Shown: positions 51,606-60,522, counted from the stretch's first letter. The stretch is DNA of 64,000 nt from Streptomyces sp. HB132 (GCF_016909575.1 NZ_JAFBGA010000010.1:178545-242544), one strand, 5' to 3'. Translations and numbers: made by a program. Notes: a model not told the origin generated them from the letters alone.

Positions 51606-54600
51606 ATGCAGCCCCTACGTGGTCCTCAGCACGGCTCGCGCCACAGACACAGCCACTCCGCCGCGGTCCTGGCGGCCTCTGTCGTCATGGCCCTGGCAGC
51701 CCCCACCGCAGCCCTCGCCCAGCCGGCCGGCGCCGCACAGAAGCCGTCCGGCGAAACGTCGTTCAGCTCCTCGTTCGAGGCCGACGAAAAGCAACCGGAC
51801 TGGCGCAACACCGTCGAAGAAGGCGCCGACGGCAAGAAGAGGGCATCGGGTGTCGACGGCGGATTCGCCGCCGGAATACCGGGCAATGTCACCGATCAGG
51901 TCACGGATCTCCGCGCCAGCGACGAGAACACCGCCGGTGGCGAGGTCAAGGAGAACCTGACCGACCTGGAACCGGGCAGCAAGTGGCTGGCCTTCAAGCC
52001 CACGGGCTGGGTCGAGTTCGACCTCGCCGCACCCACCAAGGTGGTCACCTACGCCTTGACGTCGGCCAACGACCACGACGAGCGGGACCCGAAGGACTGG
52101 ACTCTGAAGGGGTCCGCCGACGGTAAGACCTGGACGGATCTGGACACCCGCACGGACCAGAGCTTCGCCAAGCGCCTGCAGACCACGTCGTACGACTTCA
52201 GCACGGACACGGCCTACCAGCACTTCCGCCTGGAGATCACGAAGAACAACGGCGCCTCCGACGCCCTCCAGCTCGCCGACGTCCAGTTCTCGGACGGGGA
52301 CACCTCCGCCCCGGCCCCCGACGACATGCGCACCCAGGCGGACCGGGGCCCCTCGGGCTCCCCCACCGCCAAGCAGGGCGCCGGGTTCACCGGGAGGAAG
52401 GCCCTGCGCTACGCGGGTACGCACAAGCCGGACGGCCGCGCCTACTCGTACAACAAGGTGTTCGACGTCAACACGGCGGTCACCAAGGACACGCAGCTCT
52501 CGTACCTGGTCTATCCCCAGATGAACGAGACGGACCTCGACTACCCCGCGACGCACGTGGCGGTGGACCTGGCGTTCACCGACGGCACCTACCTGAGCGA
52601 GCTGAAGGCCACCGACAGCCACGGCGGGCTGCTCACCCCGCAGGGCCAGGCGGACGCCAAGCGGCTGTACGTGAACCAGTGGAACAAGGTCGCCTCGCGC
52701 ATCGGCACGGTGGCCGCGGGCAAGACCGTCGACCGGATCCTGGTGGCGTACGACTCGCCCAAGGGCCCGTCGAAGTTCCAGGGGTGGGTCGACGACATCG
52801 CGATCGCGCGGAAGGCCCCGGAGAAGCGCAAGGCGCACCTGTCGGACTACGCTTCGACGGTGCGCGGCACTAACTCCAGCGGCGGCTTCTCGCGCGGCAA
52901 CAACTTCCCCGCCACCGCGGTCCCGCACGGCTTCAACTTCTGGACGCCGGTCACCAACGCCGGTTCCACGAGCTGGCTGTACGACTACTCGCGCGGCAAC
53001 AACGACGACAACCTGCCCACGCTTCAGGCCTTCAGCGCGAGCCACGAGCCGAGCCCCTGGATGGGCGACCGCCAGACCTTCCAGATGATGCCGTCGGCGG
53101 CGTCCGGCACCCCGGACGCGTCCCGCAAGGCCCGCGCGCTGCCGTTCCGCCACGAGAACGAGACGGCGACCCCGCACTACTACGGGGTGACGTTCGAGAA
53201 CGGCCTCAAGGCCGAGATGACGCCCACCGACCACGCGGCGCGGATGCAGTTCACCTTCCCCGGTGACGACGCGAGCCTCGTCTTCGACAACGTGTCCAAC
53301 GACGGCGGTCTCACCCTCGACGCGAAGAGCGGTTCCTTCACCGGCTACTCCGACGTGAAGAGCGGCGGCTCCACCGGGGCCACCCGCCTCTTCGTATACG
53401 GCTCCTTCGACGCCCCGGTCACGGACAGCGGCAAGCTGAAGGGCGGCGGCGGTGACGACGTCACCGGCTTCTTCCGCTTCGACGCGGGCAAGGACCGCAA
53501 GGTCGGTCTGCGTCTGGCCACCTCGCTGATCAGCGTCGACCAGGCGAAGAAGAACCTCGCCATGGAGCTTCCGGCGAAGACCTCCTTCGACAAGGTGAAG
53601 AAGAACGCGCAGAAGGCCTGGGACAAGATCCTCGGCAAGGTCGAGGTCGAGGGTGCGAACGCCGACCAGCTCACCACGCTCTACTCCAGCCTGTACCGGC
53701 TCTACCTCTACCCGAACTCGGGCTTCGAGCAGGTCGACGGCAGGAGCACCTACGCGAGCCCCTTCTCGCCGCAGACCGGCACGGACACCCCGACCCACAC
53801 CGGCGCGAAGATCGTCAAGGGTGAGGTCTACGTCAACAACGGCTTCTGGGACACCTACCGGACGACCTGGCCGGCGTACTCCTTCCTCACCCCGAAGCAG
53901 GCCGGCAAGATGGTCGACGGCTTCGTCCAGCAGTACAAGGACGGTGGCTGGATCTCCCGTTGGTCCTCCCCGGGCTACTCCGACCTGATGACCGGAACCA
54001 GCTCCGACGTGGCCTTCGCCGACGCGTACGTCAAGGGTGTCGACTTCGACGCCGAGGCGGCGTACGACGCGGCGGTCAAGAACGCCACGGTGACGCCGCC
54101 GTCCTCGGGCGTCGGCCGCAAGGGCATGGACACCTCGGTCTTCACCGGGTACGCCAACACCTCGACGCACGAGGGCCTCTCCTGGTCGCTGGAGGGCTAC
54201 CTCAACGACTACGGCATCGCGCAGATGGGTCAGGCGCTCTACAAGGAGACGAAGAAGGCGCGCTACAAGGAGGAGTCCGAGTACTTCCTCAACCGCGCCC
54301 AGAACTACGTCAAGCTCTTCGACGACAAGGCCGGCTTCTTCCAGGGCAAGAAGGCGAACGGCGACTGGCGTCTGCCCTCCGACCAGTACGACCCCCGCGT
54401 CTGGGGCTACGACTACACGGAGACCAACGGCTGGGGTTACGCCTTCACCGCCCCGCAGGACAGCCGGGGCCTGGCCAACCTCTACGGCGGCCGTGACGGC
54501 CTGGCGAAGAAGCTGGACACGTACTTCTCCACCCCGGAGACCGCCGGACCCGAGTTCGTCGGCTCGTACGGCGGCGTCATCCACGAGATGACCGAGGCAC

Positions 54601-55454
54601 GCGACGTGCGGATGGGGCAGTACGGCCACAGCAACCAGGTCGCGCACCACGCCACGTACATGTACAACGCCGCCTCGCAGCCCTGGAAGACCCAGGAGAA
54701 GGTCCGCGAGGTCCTCGGCCGCCTCTACACCGGCAGCGAGATCGGCCAGGGCTACCACGGCGACGAGGACAACGGCGAGCAGTCGGCCTGGTACCTCTTC
54801 TCCTCGCTCGGCTTCTACCCGCTGGTCATGGGCAGCGGTGAGTACGCGATCGGCTCACCGCTCTTCACGAAGACGACCGTGCACCTGGAGAACGGCCGCG
54901 ACCTCGTCGTCAAGGCACCGAAGAACAGCGCGACGAACATCTACGTCCAGGGCCTGAAGGTCAACGGCAAGAAGTGGAACTCCACCGCGCTGCCGCACGA
55001 CCTGCTCGCCAAGGGCGGCGTGCTGGAGTTCGACATGGGTTCCAAGCCGTCGGCGTGGGGCACGGGCAAGAAGGCGGCCCCGGTCTCCATCACCCAGGAC
55101 GACGAGGTGCCCGCCCCGAAGAGCGACGTGCTCAAGGGCGACGGCGCGCTGTACGACAACTCCTCCGCGACCTCGGCCACGGTCGAGTCGGTGGAGCTGC
55201 CGGCCGCCGCGGGCACGAAGGCGGTCCAGTACACGCTGACCTCGGCCACCGCGGCGAAGGCCCCGACGGGCTGGGTGCTGCAGGGATCGACGGACGGGAA
55301 GTCCTGGAAGGACCTCGACAAGCGGTCCGGCCAGACGTTCGCCTGGGACAAGCAGACCCGGGTGTTCTCGGTGCAGGCGCCGAAGGCGTACGCGAAGTAC
55401 CGGCTGGTGAGCACGGAGGCGGCGACGCTGGCGGAGATCGAGCTGATCTCCTGA
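51606..55454 (+). CDS. Secreted GH92 alpha-mannosidase with F5/8-type carbohydrate-binding domains
   Basis: A 1282-residue exported enzyme that releases alpha-linked mannose, probably from fungal or yeast mannans and N-glycans. A Sec signal ends near ALAQPAGA (about 38-41). An F5/8 type C (CBM32-like) domain lies at about 90-225 (KWLAFKPTGWVEFDLAAPTKVV, DWTLKGSADGKTW). The GH92 core runs from about 390 to 1130 and includes NNGFWDTYRTTWPAYSFLTP, GYSDLMTGTSSDVAFADAYVKG, HEGLSWSLEGYLNDYGIAQM and the family signature HGDEDNGEQSAWYLFSSLGFYPL. A second F5/8-like domain ends the protein. ATG 51606 follows GGGAGGAA. A long terminator follows. Confidence 0.93.
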   Translation: MQPLRGPQHGSRHRHSHSAAVLAASVVMALAAPTAALAQPAGAAQKPSGETSFSSSFEADEKQPDWRNTVEEGADGKKRASGVDGGFAAGIPGNVTDQVTDLRASDENTAGGEVKENLTDLEPGSKWLAFKPTGWVEFDLAAPTKVVTYALTSANDHDERDPKDWTLKGSADGKTWTDLDTRTDQSFAKRLQTTSYDFSTDTAYQHFRLEITKNNGASDALQLADVQFSDGDTSAPAPDDMRTQADRGPSGSPTAKQGAGFTGRKALRYAGTHKPDGRAYSYNKVFDVNTAVTKDTQLSYLVYPQMNETDLDYPATHVAVDLAFTDGTYLSELKATDSHGGLLTPQGQADAKRLYVNQWNKVASRIGTVAAGKTVDRILVAYDSPKGPSKFQGWVDDIAIARKAPEKRKAHLSDYASTVRGTNSSGGFSRGNNFPATAVPHGFNFWTPVTNAGSTSWLYDYSRGNNDDNLPTLQAFSASHEPSPWMGDRQTFQMMPSAASGTPDASRKARALPFRHENETATPHYYGVTFENGLKAEMTPTDHAARMQFTFPGDDASLVFDNVSNDGGLTLDAKSGSFTGYSDVKSGGSTGATRLFVYGSFDAPVTDSGKLKGGGGDDVTGFFRFDAGKDRKVGLRLATSLISVDQAKKNLAMELPAKTSFDKVKKNAQKAWDKILGKVEVEGANADQLTTLYSSLYRLYLYPNSGFEQVDGRSTYASPFSPQTGTDTPTHTGAKIVKGEVYVNNGFWDTYRTTWPAYSFLTPKQAGKMVDGFVQQYKDGGWISRWSSPGYSDLMTGTSSDVAFADAYVKGVDFDAEAAYDAAVKNATVTPPSSGVGRKGMDTSVFTGYANTSTHEGLSWSLEGYLNDYGIAQMGQALYKETKKARYKEESEYFLNRAQNYVKLFDDKAGFFQGKKANGDWRLPSDQYDPRVWGYDYTETNGWGYAFTAPQDSRGLANLYGGRDGLAKKLDTYFSTPETAGPEFVGSYGGVIHEMTEARDVRMGQYGHSNQVAHHATYMYNAASQPWKTQEKVREVLGRLYTGSEIGQGYHGDEDNGEQSAWYLFSSLGFYPLVMGSGEYAIGSPLFTKTTVHLENGRDLVVKAPKNSATNIYVQGLKVNGKKWNSTALPHDLLAKGGVLEFDMGSKPSAWGTGKKAAPVSITQDDEVPAPKSDVLKGDGALYDNSSATSATVESVELPAAAGTKAVQYTLTSATAAKAPTGWVLQGSTDGKSWKDLDKRSGQTFAWDKQTRVFSVQAPKAYAKYRLVSTEAATLAEIELIS

Positions 55455-55976
55455 CGGGCTGACCGGAGTTACGCGGCCGGGGGCCGGTCATCCGCATCCG
55501 CGGGTGGCCGGCCCCCGGTGGCATGGTGCTCGGCATGTCCCCTCGGATACGGATCACCGGACGCGCGGCAGCCCTGGCGGCGAGTCCGGCCACCGGGCTC
55601 GCCACGGCCCTCGCGCCGGCCACCGTCACCGCATCGGACAGGGTCGCTCCGAGCCTGGAGGACTGCCGCGCGCAGCATGGCCGTGCACAACGCGGGTGCC
55701 CTGGTGGGCAGTGCGTGGGCCGTCGGCTGCGGGTCGGCCGCCGGACCCCTGACGCGCTGTCAGCCATGGCCCGGCAGGGGCGTGGCCGCGCCCGTCCGCC
55801 CCCGCCGCCCGGCTTCCGGGCGGCTCCTACCTGGTAGGACAACGATCCGTGTGGGCCAATCAGGGTACTTTCGCACCCTTTTACGGTGTCCTGACACATT
55901 CTTCGGATGATCCATGGCATCCCTTAGGCGATCAGGTGATCAGTACGACAATCATCTCGGCTTGAAGGAGACCAGC
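55455..55976. other. 522-bp gap after the mannosidase gene
   Basis: After the terminator at 55477-55518 a signal-peptide-like frame starts near 55523-55535 (MSPRIRITGRAAALAAS...), but after about 50 residues it turns into Arg/Gly-rich sequence. It may be a decayed exported gene. From about 55850 the sequence is less GC-rich and likely holds the promoter of the next gene. Confidence 0.4.
55477..55518 (+). terminator. Terminator of the GH92 gene
   Basis: CCGGGGGCCGG faces CCGGCCCCCGG, and the pairing continues through TCATCCGC/GCGGGTGG with G-U pairs, giving a stem of about 19 bp with an ATCC loop. It starts 23 nt after the stop. Confidence 0.88.
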
Positions 55977-56657
55977 ATGCGTAGTTCCGCTTCCCTCCGC
56001 TCCCGCAGCATCCGCATGGGCACCACCGTGGCCGCTGCGGTCGCCGCTGCCGGCGTCGTAACCCTGGCCGGAGCCCCTGCCGCGCTCGCGGCCCCCGGTG
56101 ACAGCGGTGACATCGACATCAGCTCCCTCGGCTGGCACTCGCGCGGTGACCGCAACGGGGTCGAGGTCTGCCAGTTCGCCCTCGAGGCCAACAACTTCTC
56201 GGCGCTCCCCTCGGTCCTCTGGACGATCACCAAGCAGCCCCCGTCCGACCCCCCGGCCACACTGTCGGCCACCCTCCCCCTCGTCGAGGGCAAGGCCCGC
56301 AGCCAGGAGTACCTGCTCCCGGAGGGCACCTACGAGCTGTTGTGGGTCACCCCCTCGGGCCAGAAGACGAAGGGCTTCGAGGTCGACTGCTCCGAGCGCG
56401 GCCAGGGCGGCAACCGCGCGGAGGGTGAGGGCCGGGACTCGTCCTCGTCGTCGGAGAAGCACCACGAGAAGAAGTACGACAAGCCGTCCGGCGCCGTGCC
56501 CGCGGGTGGCGGCGGCGTCCCGGACATGGAGAGCGTCAGCTCCGAGGGTGAGTCGAACGTCGGGACCTCGGCCGCTCTGGTCGCCGGTGCCGCGGGCATC
56601 GCGGGGCTGATCATGGTCCGTCGATCCGCACGCCGCCGTGCCCGCAACGAGGCCTGA
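55977..56657 (+). CDS. Secreted, C-terminally membrane-anchored protein next to sortase
   Basis: A 226-residue surface-type protein. A Sec signal (hydrophobic TVAAAVAAAGVVTLAG, cleavage near ALAAPGD) leads to a domain of about 110 residues with two cysteines in GVEVCQFALEANNFSALPSVLWTI and KGFEVDCSER, perhaps a disulfide. A Ser/Glu/Lys-rich charged linker follows, and then a C-terminal hydrophobic helix (GTSAALVAGAAGIAGLIMV) with a basic tail RRSARRRARNEA. This is the layout of a sortase substrate, but no LPxTG or LAxTG motif precedes the helix. ATG 55977 follows GAAGGAG. Function unknown. Confidence 0.85.
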   Translation: MRSSASLRSRSIRMGTTVAAAVAAAGVVTLAGAPAALAAPGDSGDIDISSLGWHSRGDRNGVEVCQFALEANNFSALPSVLWTITKQPPSDPPATLSATLPLVEGKARSQEYLLPEGTYELLWVTPSGQKTKGFEVDCSERGQGGNRAEGEGRDSSSSSEKHHEKKYDKPSGAVPAGGGGVPDMESVSSEGESNVGTSAALVAGAAGIAGLIMVRRSARRRARNEA

Positions 56658-57360
56658 CACACGCGGCCGTCGGCGCCGACGGGGTCCGAGCCGTGCATGC
56701 CGGCTCACGATGACCCTGTGCGTCACCTTCTCGCTGGTGACCGGCGTCGTGTGGGCGAGCTCGGACTCGCCCGAGGACGCCTCGTCGGTCACCTCCGCCC
56801 GCGGCAGCGATGCCGCGGGCGGAGGGTCGCCGCCGTTCCGGAGGGCACCGCACAAGCCGCCGGAGAAGGTCCCGGCCTCGCACGCGCCGCTGGTGCACTC
56901 CCGCCCGCTGAAGGTCGCCATCCCAGCGATCTACATCGAGGCCCAGGTCACCGGCCTCAGCCTGGACAAGAAGGGCCGGCTCGGCGCCCCGCCGCTGAGC
57001 AAGCCCAAGCTGGTGGGGTGGTACGGAAAGGGGCCGTCCCCCGGGGAGGCGGGTACGTCGCTCCTCGTCGGCCACCGGGACACCGCGACGGGGCCCGCCA
57101 TCTTCCTCAACCTCAACGTCCTGCGCCGGGGTGACACCGTGAAGGTCACGCGGGCGGACCGCCGGATCGCCGTGTTCACCGTCGACGAGGTGAAGACCTA
57201 CACGAAGGACAAGTTCCCCGACGACAAGGTGTACGGCACCACCGGCCGTCCGGAGCTCAGACTCATGACATGCGGCGGACGCTTCGACAAGAAGAACGGC
57301 TACTCGGCCAACGTCGTCGTCTTCGCCCACCTCACGTCACTCAAGAAGAAGGCGGCCTGA
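56638..57360 (+). CDS. Class F sortase
   Basis: A 240-residue sortase with an Arg-rich start, a membrane anchor (MTLCVTFSLVTGVVW), a low-complexity linker and the catalytic domain. That domain has PLKVAIPAIYIEAQVTGLSLD, LVGWYGKGPSPGEAGTSLLVGHRDTATGPAIF (catalytic His), the TVDEVKTY strand and ELRLMTCGGRFDKKNGYSANVVVFA (catalytic Cys). The arginine usual after the Cys is not obvious in NGYSAN; the GGR arginine may serve. GTG 56638 overlaps the preceding gene by 20 nt and keeps the basic n-region; ATG 56710 is the alternative. The pair is probably translationally coupled. Confidence 0.88.
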   Translation: MPATRPDTRGRRRRRGPSRACRLTMTLCVTFSLVTGVVWASSDSPEDASSVTSARGSDAAGGGSPPFRRAPHKPPEKVPASHAPLVHSRPLKVAIPAIYIEAQVTGLSLDKKGRLGAPPLSKPKLVGWYGKGPSPGEAGTSLLVGHRDTATGPAIFLNLNVLRRGDTVKVTRADRRIAVFTVDEVKTYTKDKFPDDKVYGTTGRPELRLMTCGGRFDKKNGYSANVVVFAHLTSLKKKAA

Positions 57361-57381
57361 ACCGGGCACGCCGCACGGAAC

Positions 57382-57413
57382 CGGCCGGTACCTCGGGGGC
57401 GAGGTACCGGCCG
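57382..57413 (+). terminator. Terminator of the surface-protein/sortase operon
   Basis: CGGCCGGTACCTCG and CGAGGTACCGGCCG form a perfect 14-bp stem with a GGGG loop, 21 nt after the sortase stop. Confidence 0.88.
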
Positions 57414-57482
57414 TTCGCTGCGCCGACGCCGCCGTGGGTGACGTGCGCTAATCTCCTCGCACACACGTACGGAGGGGTGGGC

Positions 57483-58139
57483 ATGGGACGGACTGGACAA
57501 GGGCTACGACGGACCGCCTGGGCCGCGGGCGCCATCGGGGCACTGCTGCTGGTGGGCCCCGTGGTGGTGTTCGGGACCGGCTACACGGCGGCGAAGGTGT
57601 CCGGCAGCGCCATGGAGCCGACGTACTCCGTCGGCGATCGCGTCCTCCTCGAGCGGATCGACGCGAGTGAGGTCCGCCGTGGAGACGTGGTGCTGTACAG
57701 GGAGCCCGAGCGCTACGAGGGCCTCGCGGTCCTGGGACGGGTCATCGGCGTGGGCGGCGACCAGGTCGCGCAACAGCCGGGCGGACCCGTCACGCTGAAC
57801 GGATCCCCGCTCACCGAAACGTACGTGAAGGACGGCGACCCGGCCGGCACGCCGTCCGGCTACGACGTGGTGGTCCCCGAGGGACGGCTCTTCGTGCTCG
57901 GCGACTTCCGCGCCGACGCCAGGGATTCCCGCTCCTTCCTGGACGACCGGTCGGGAACCGTCGCGTCCACCACCGTCCTGGGCCGGGCCCTTCATGACCG
58001 AGGCGGGCCCGCGGGACTGGGGCTGGCGATGCTCCTCGGCCTGCTGCTGGCCATCACCGCGCTCGTGTCGGGGATCGCAGCACGGGGCGCGCGGATGCGG
58101 AACCTGCCGACCGGGATGCCGGTGCGGCCGCTCACCTGA
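57483..58139 (+). CDS. S26 signal-peptidase-I homologue lacking the catalytic Ser/Lys dyad
   Basis: A 218-residue protein with the S26 fold and two membrane segments (about 12-34 and 183-202). Box B reads VSGSAMEPTY, so the serine before the methionine is Ala43. Box D reads VLGRVIGVGGD, where the usual lysine is Gly85. Box E, LFVLGDFRADARDSRSF, is intact. By alignment with SipS-type enzymes both catalytic residues are missing, so it is probably not a working peptidase unless Ser42 substitutes. ATG 57483 follows GGAGGGG. It has its own transcription unit between two terminators. A binding or regulatory role is speculative. Confidence 0.85.
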   Translation: MGRTGQGLRRTAWAAGAIGALLLVGPVVVFGTGYTAAKVSGSAMEPTYSVGDRVLLERIDASEVRRGDVVLYREPERYEGLAVLGRVIGVGGDQVAQQPGGPVTLNGSPLTETYVKDGDPAGTPSGYDVVVPEGRLFVLGDFRADARDSRSFLDDRSGTVASTTVLGRALHDRGGPAGLGLAMLLGLLLAITALVSGIAARGARMRNLPTGMPVRPLT

Positions 58140-58160
58140 CGCGTCGGGCGGGATCCGATC

Positions 58161-58198
58161 GCGGTCGGCACCCCGCACGGGGCGCCGGTACCGACCGC
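58161..58198. terminator. Bidirectional hairpin between S26 homologue and LPMO genes
   Basis: GCGGTCGG and CCGACCGC pair around an inner CCCCG/CGGGG stem, between two converging genes. Confidence 0.6.
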
Positions 58199-58212
58199 TG
58201 CGTGCCGCGCGC

Positions 58213-59292
58213 TCAGCCCACCCTGCAGCCGAGCTCGAGTGCGGAATCCGGGGCGCCACCCTCGGAGACGTAACCGAAGGTCGTGGATTCACCGGGGTCC
58301 AGCGAACCGTTCCAGCCCGCGTTGTGGACCATCACCTCCTGCCCCTGCGCCGTCATCGCCCCGCTCCAGAGGCTGGCGACGCTCTGCCCTGTGGGCTGCG
58401 TCCACTCCACCATCCAGCCGAGCATCGGCACCGTGCCGGAGTTGGTGACCTTCACCTCGGACTGGTAGCCACCGCTCCAGCTTCCGGTCGTGCTGCGCGT
58501 GGCGGTGCAGGTGCCGGGCGGGGGCTCGGTCGGATTGGTGCCGGTGCCGTCCTTGACTCCGGTCACCTCTCCGTTGCCACCGTCGAACACCACGTCGGAA
58601 CAGGAGTAGAAGGTCTCCTGGCTGTCGGAGCGCTGCCACACCATGTAGATCACGTGGCGGCCCTCCTTGCCCTCGGGCAGCGCGCCGGTCCACTTGTAGT
58701 CGGCCTCGACCGTGCCCGGGCTGCCGTTCAGCGGCGGGTGGTCGATGGAGAGGAAGGGGGACCCCTCCACGTCGTCCCAGGTCAACGCCTGAGTGGGGTC
58801 GTAGCCGTCCTTGGTGATGTAGACGTGGAACCAACCCGGGTGCGCGGCCCAGGCGTTGTACGAGAAGTCGATGGTCGACCCCTCGGTCAGGTGGGTCACC
58901 GGCCAGTCCGCGCTCGGCTTGTCGAACCCGGTGAAGTTGGTGTTGCCGCCGCTGCACAGCTCGCCGTCGGGCACGAAGCCGCGGGTACGGCCGGCGCCGT
59001 CGGAGCGCAGCACGGAGAACCAGTTGTAGAACGGAGTGGTCCCGCTCTCCTGCGCGGCGGACTTGCAGGCGGGGTTCACGGGCTTGATCTCACCCGTGTC
59101 GGTCAGCCCGTCCTGCCAGCAGAGGAAGGTCCGGCTGGCCGGCTTCATGGGCGTCCCGTGCGCCTCGGCCCTATCCCCTGCCGTGAGGACGAGCCCGAGG
59201 GCGGGGATGGTCGTGAGCAGTGCGAGCAGGGTGAGGAGGACGGCTCTTCGACGGGTGCCGGCCAGTAACCGGTGTCTGGACAGTTGGATCAC
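58213..59292 (-). CDS. AA10 lytic polysaccharide monooxygenase with CBM2
   Basis: A 359-residue secreted copper enzyme that cleaves cellulose or chitin oxidatively. The signal peptide ends RAEA, leaving His45 (HGTPMKPASRTFLCW) as the new N-terminus that forms the copper brace with His151 in AAHPGWFHVYIT. After the AA10 domain (45-240) and a Pro/Thr linker comes a family 2 carbohydrate-binding module (about 256-359) with CTATRSTTGSWSGGYQSEVKVTNSG and LGWMVEWTQP. GTG 59292 follows GAAGGGAC. A perfect CebR box upstream indicates control by cellobiose, which favours cellulose as substrate. Confidence 0.94.
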   Translation of the reverse strand: MIQLSRHRLLAGTRRRAVLLTLLALLTTIPALGLVLTAGDRAEAHGTPMKPASRTFLCWQDGLTDTGEIKPVNPACKSAAQESGTTPFYNWFSVLRSDGAGRTRGFVPDGELCSGGNTNFTGFDKPSADWPVTHLTEGSTIDFSYNAWAAHPGWFHVYITKDGYDPTQALTWDDVEGSPFLSIDHPPLNGSPGTVEADYKWTGALPEGKEGRHVIYMVWQRSDSQETFYSCSDVVFDGGNGEVTGVKDGTGTNPTEPPPGTCTATRSTTGSWSGGYQSEVKVTNSGTVPMLGWMVEWTQPTGQSVASLWSGAMTAQGQEVMVHNAGWNGSLDPGESTTFGYVSEGGAPDSALELGCRVG

Positions 59293-59344
59293 GATGTACG
59301 TCCCTTCGCTGCGGCGCCGGGTGGGGCCGAATGCGGTGCAAGCT

Positions 59345-59358
59345 TGGGAGCGCTCCCA
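59345..59358. promoter_or_regulatory. CebR operator
   Basis: TGGGAGCGCTCCCA is a perfect 14-bp palindrome identical to the known CebR (LacI-family cellobiose repressor) box of Streptomyces. It lies 53 nt before the LPMO start. Confidence 0.93.
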
Positions 59359-59485
59359 TAATCGGAGGCTAGCGCCGAGCCCAAACCATGTAAACGCCCT
59401 ACGCGGAAAGGCTTCTGACACTCTTCCGAGTGACTTCGACCGCCGGGGAACATACGGGGGCGGGGTAACCGCTAGCTTCCGGACC

Positions 59486-60319
59486 ATGCCACTGCCGAAG
59501 GACCTGGACCCCTACGCCAACCCCCGCGCCTTCTACGGCGCGGAGCTGCGCCGCCTCAGGGAGGCCGCCGGGCTGTCCCAGAACGAGCTGGGCGAGCGGG
59601 CCTTCTGCTCGGGGGCGTACATCGGGCTCTTCGAGGCGGCCGAGCGCCGGCCACAGGTGGACATCTCCCGCGCGCTGGACGAACTGCTCGGCAGCGGCGA
59701 ACACCTCCAGCGGCTCTGCCAGTTGGCGCGGACCTCAAAGGTGGCGGGATATTTCGCGGATGCTGCGGAGCTCCAGCTTCAGGCGTCGTCCATCGGGAGC
59801 TTCAACTCGATGCTCGTCCTGGGCCTGCTGCAGACCGAGTCCTACGCGCGCGCACTCACCCGGTCCGCACACCCGTTCGCCGGCCGGGAGGTCATCGAGG
59901 GGCATGTCCGCACCCGAATGGAGCGGACGTCACTCCTGGACTCACCCACCGCGCCCGTGCTCTGGCTGGTGATTCACGAAGCCGCCCTGCTCGTGCCCGT
60001 CGGCGGGAAAGCCGTGATGGCCGAGCAGCTCGTCCACCTTGCCGAACAGACCGCGTCCCGCCCCCGGCTCATCACCCAGGTACTCCCGTTCTCCGCCGGG
60101 GCACATCCCCTCCTGCATGCGTCGATGACCCTGATGCAGTTCACCGAGGCTCCTGCCGTCGTGTACACGGAGGCTGCGTACAGCGGTCAACTCGTCGAAG
60201 AACCCGCTCTGGTGGAGCAGCACAGCTCCGCCTACGATCTGGCCAGGGCTGCCGCTCTGTCGCCGGAGGCATCCCTGGACCGGATCGCCTCAGCGGCAAA
60301 GGAGTTCTTGACGCCATGA
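59486..60319 (+). CDS. XRE-family DNA-binding protein with DUF5753 domain
   Basis: A 277-residue regulator. The N-terminal Cro/XRE helix-turn-helix (about 18-72) has LRRLREAAGLSQNELGERAFCSGAYIGLFEAAERRP. The rest is the streptomycete DUF5753 domain (ASSIGSFNSMLVLGLLQTESYARALTR, LWLVIHEAALLVPVGG, HPLLHASMTLMQF, VYTEAAYSGQLVEEP). Such proteins are nearly always paired with a DUF397 protein, as here. ATG 59486 is preferred by homology; the ribosome site is weak. The target genes are unknown. Confidence 0.92.
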   Translation: MPLPKDLDPYANPRAFYGAELRRLREAAGLSQNELGERAFCSGAYIGLFEAAERRPQVDISRALDELLGSGEHLQRLCQLARTSKVAGYFADAAELQLQASSIGSFNSMLVLGLLQTESYARALTRSAHPFAGREVIEGHVRTRMERTSLLDSPTAPVLWLVIHEAALLVPVGGKAVMAEQLVHLAEQTASRPRLITQVLPFSAGAHPLLHASMTLMQFTEAPAVVYTEAAYSGQLVEEPALVEQHSSAYDLARAAALSPEASLDRIASAAKEFLTP

Positions 60320-60522
60320 CCACCACGCCTGAACTGAGTACAGCTGCCTGGCGTAAGGCGTCCTACAGCAATGGCGACGGCGGCGAGTGCCTCGAAGTCG
60401 CGGACGGCTTCCCCGGCCTCGTCCCCGTACGCGACAGCAAGACCCCCGACGGTCCCGCCCTCGCCTTCCGTGCCGTCCACTGGGCGCACTTCGTCAACGC
60501 CCTCAGGGCCGGCTCGCTCTGA
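60316..60522 (+). CDS. DUF397 domain protein
   Basis: A 68-residue protein coupled by an ATGA overlap to the XRE gene. It shows the DUF397 pattern AAWRKASYSNGDGGECLEVADG, VPVRDSKTPDGPALAF and WAHFVNALRAG. Streptomyces have dozens of such XRE/DUF397 pairs; some affect development and antibiotic production. The small protein is believed to bind or modulate its XRE partner. Confidence 0.93.
   Translation: MTTTPELSTAAWRKASYSNGDGGECLEVADGFPGLVPVRDSKTPDGPALAFRAVHWAHFVNALRAGSL

Noticed and set aside
51615..54758. A 1047-codon minus-strand open frame under the GH92 gene
   Set aside because: Low-complexity Val/Arg/Gly/Leu composition with no recognisable motif; the opposite frame encodes a complete GH92 enzyme.
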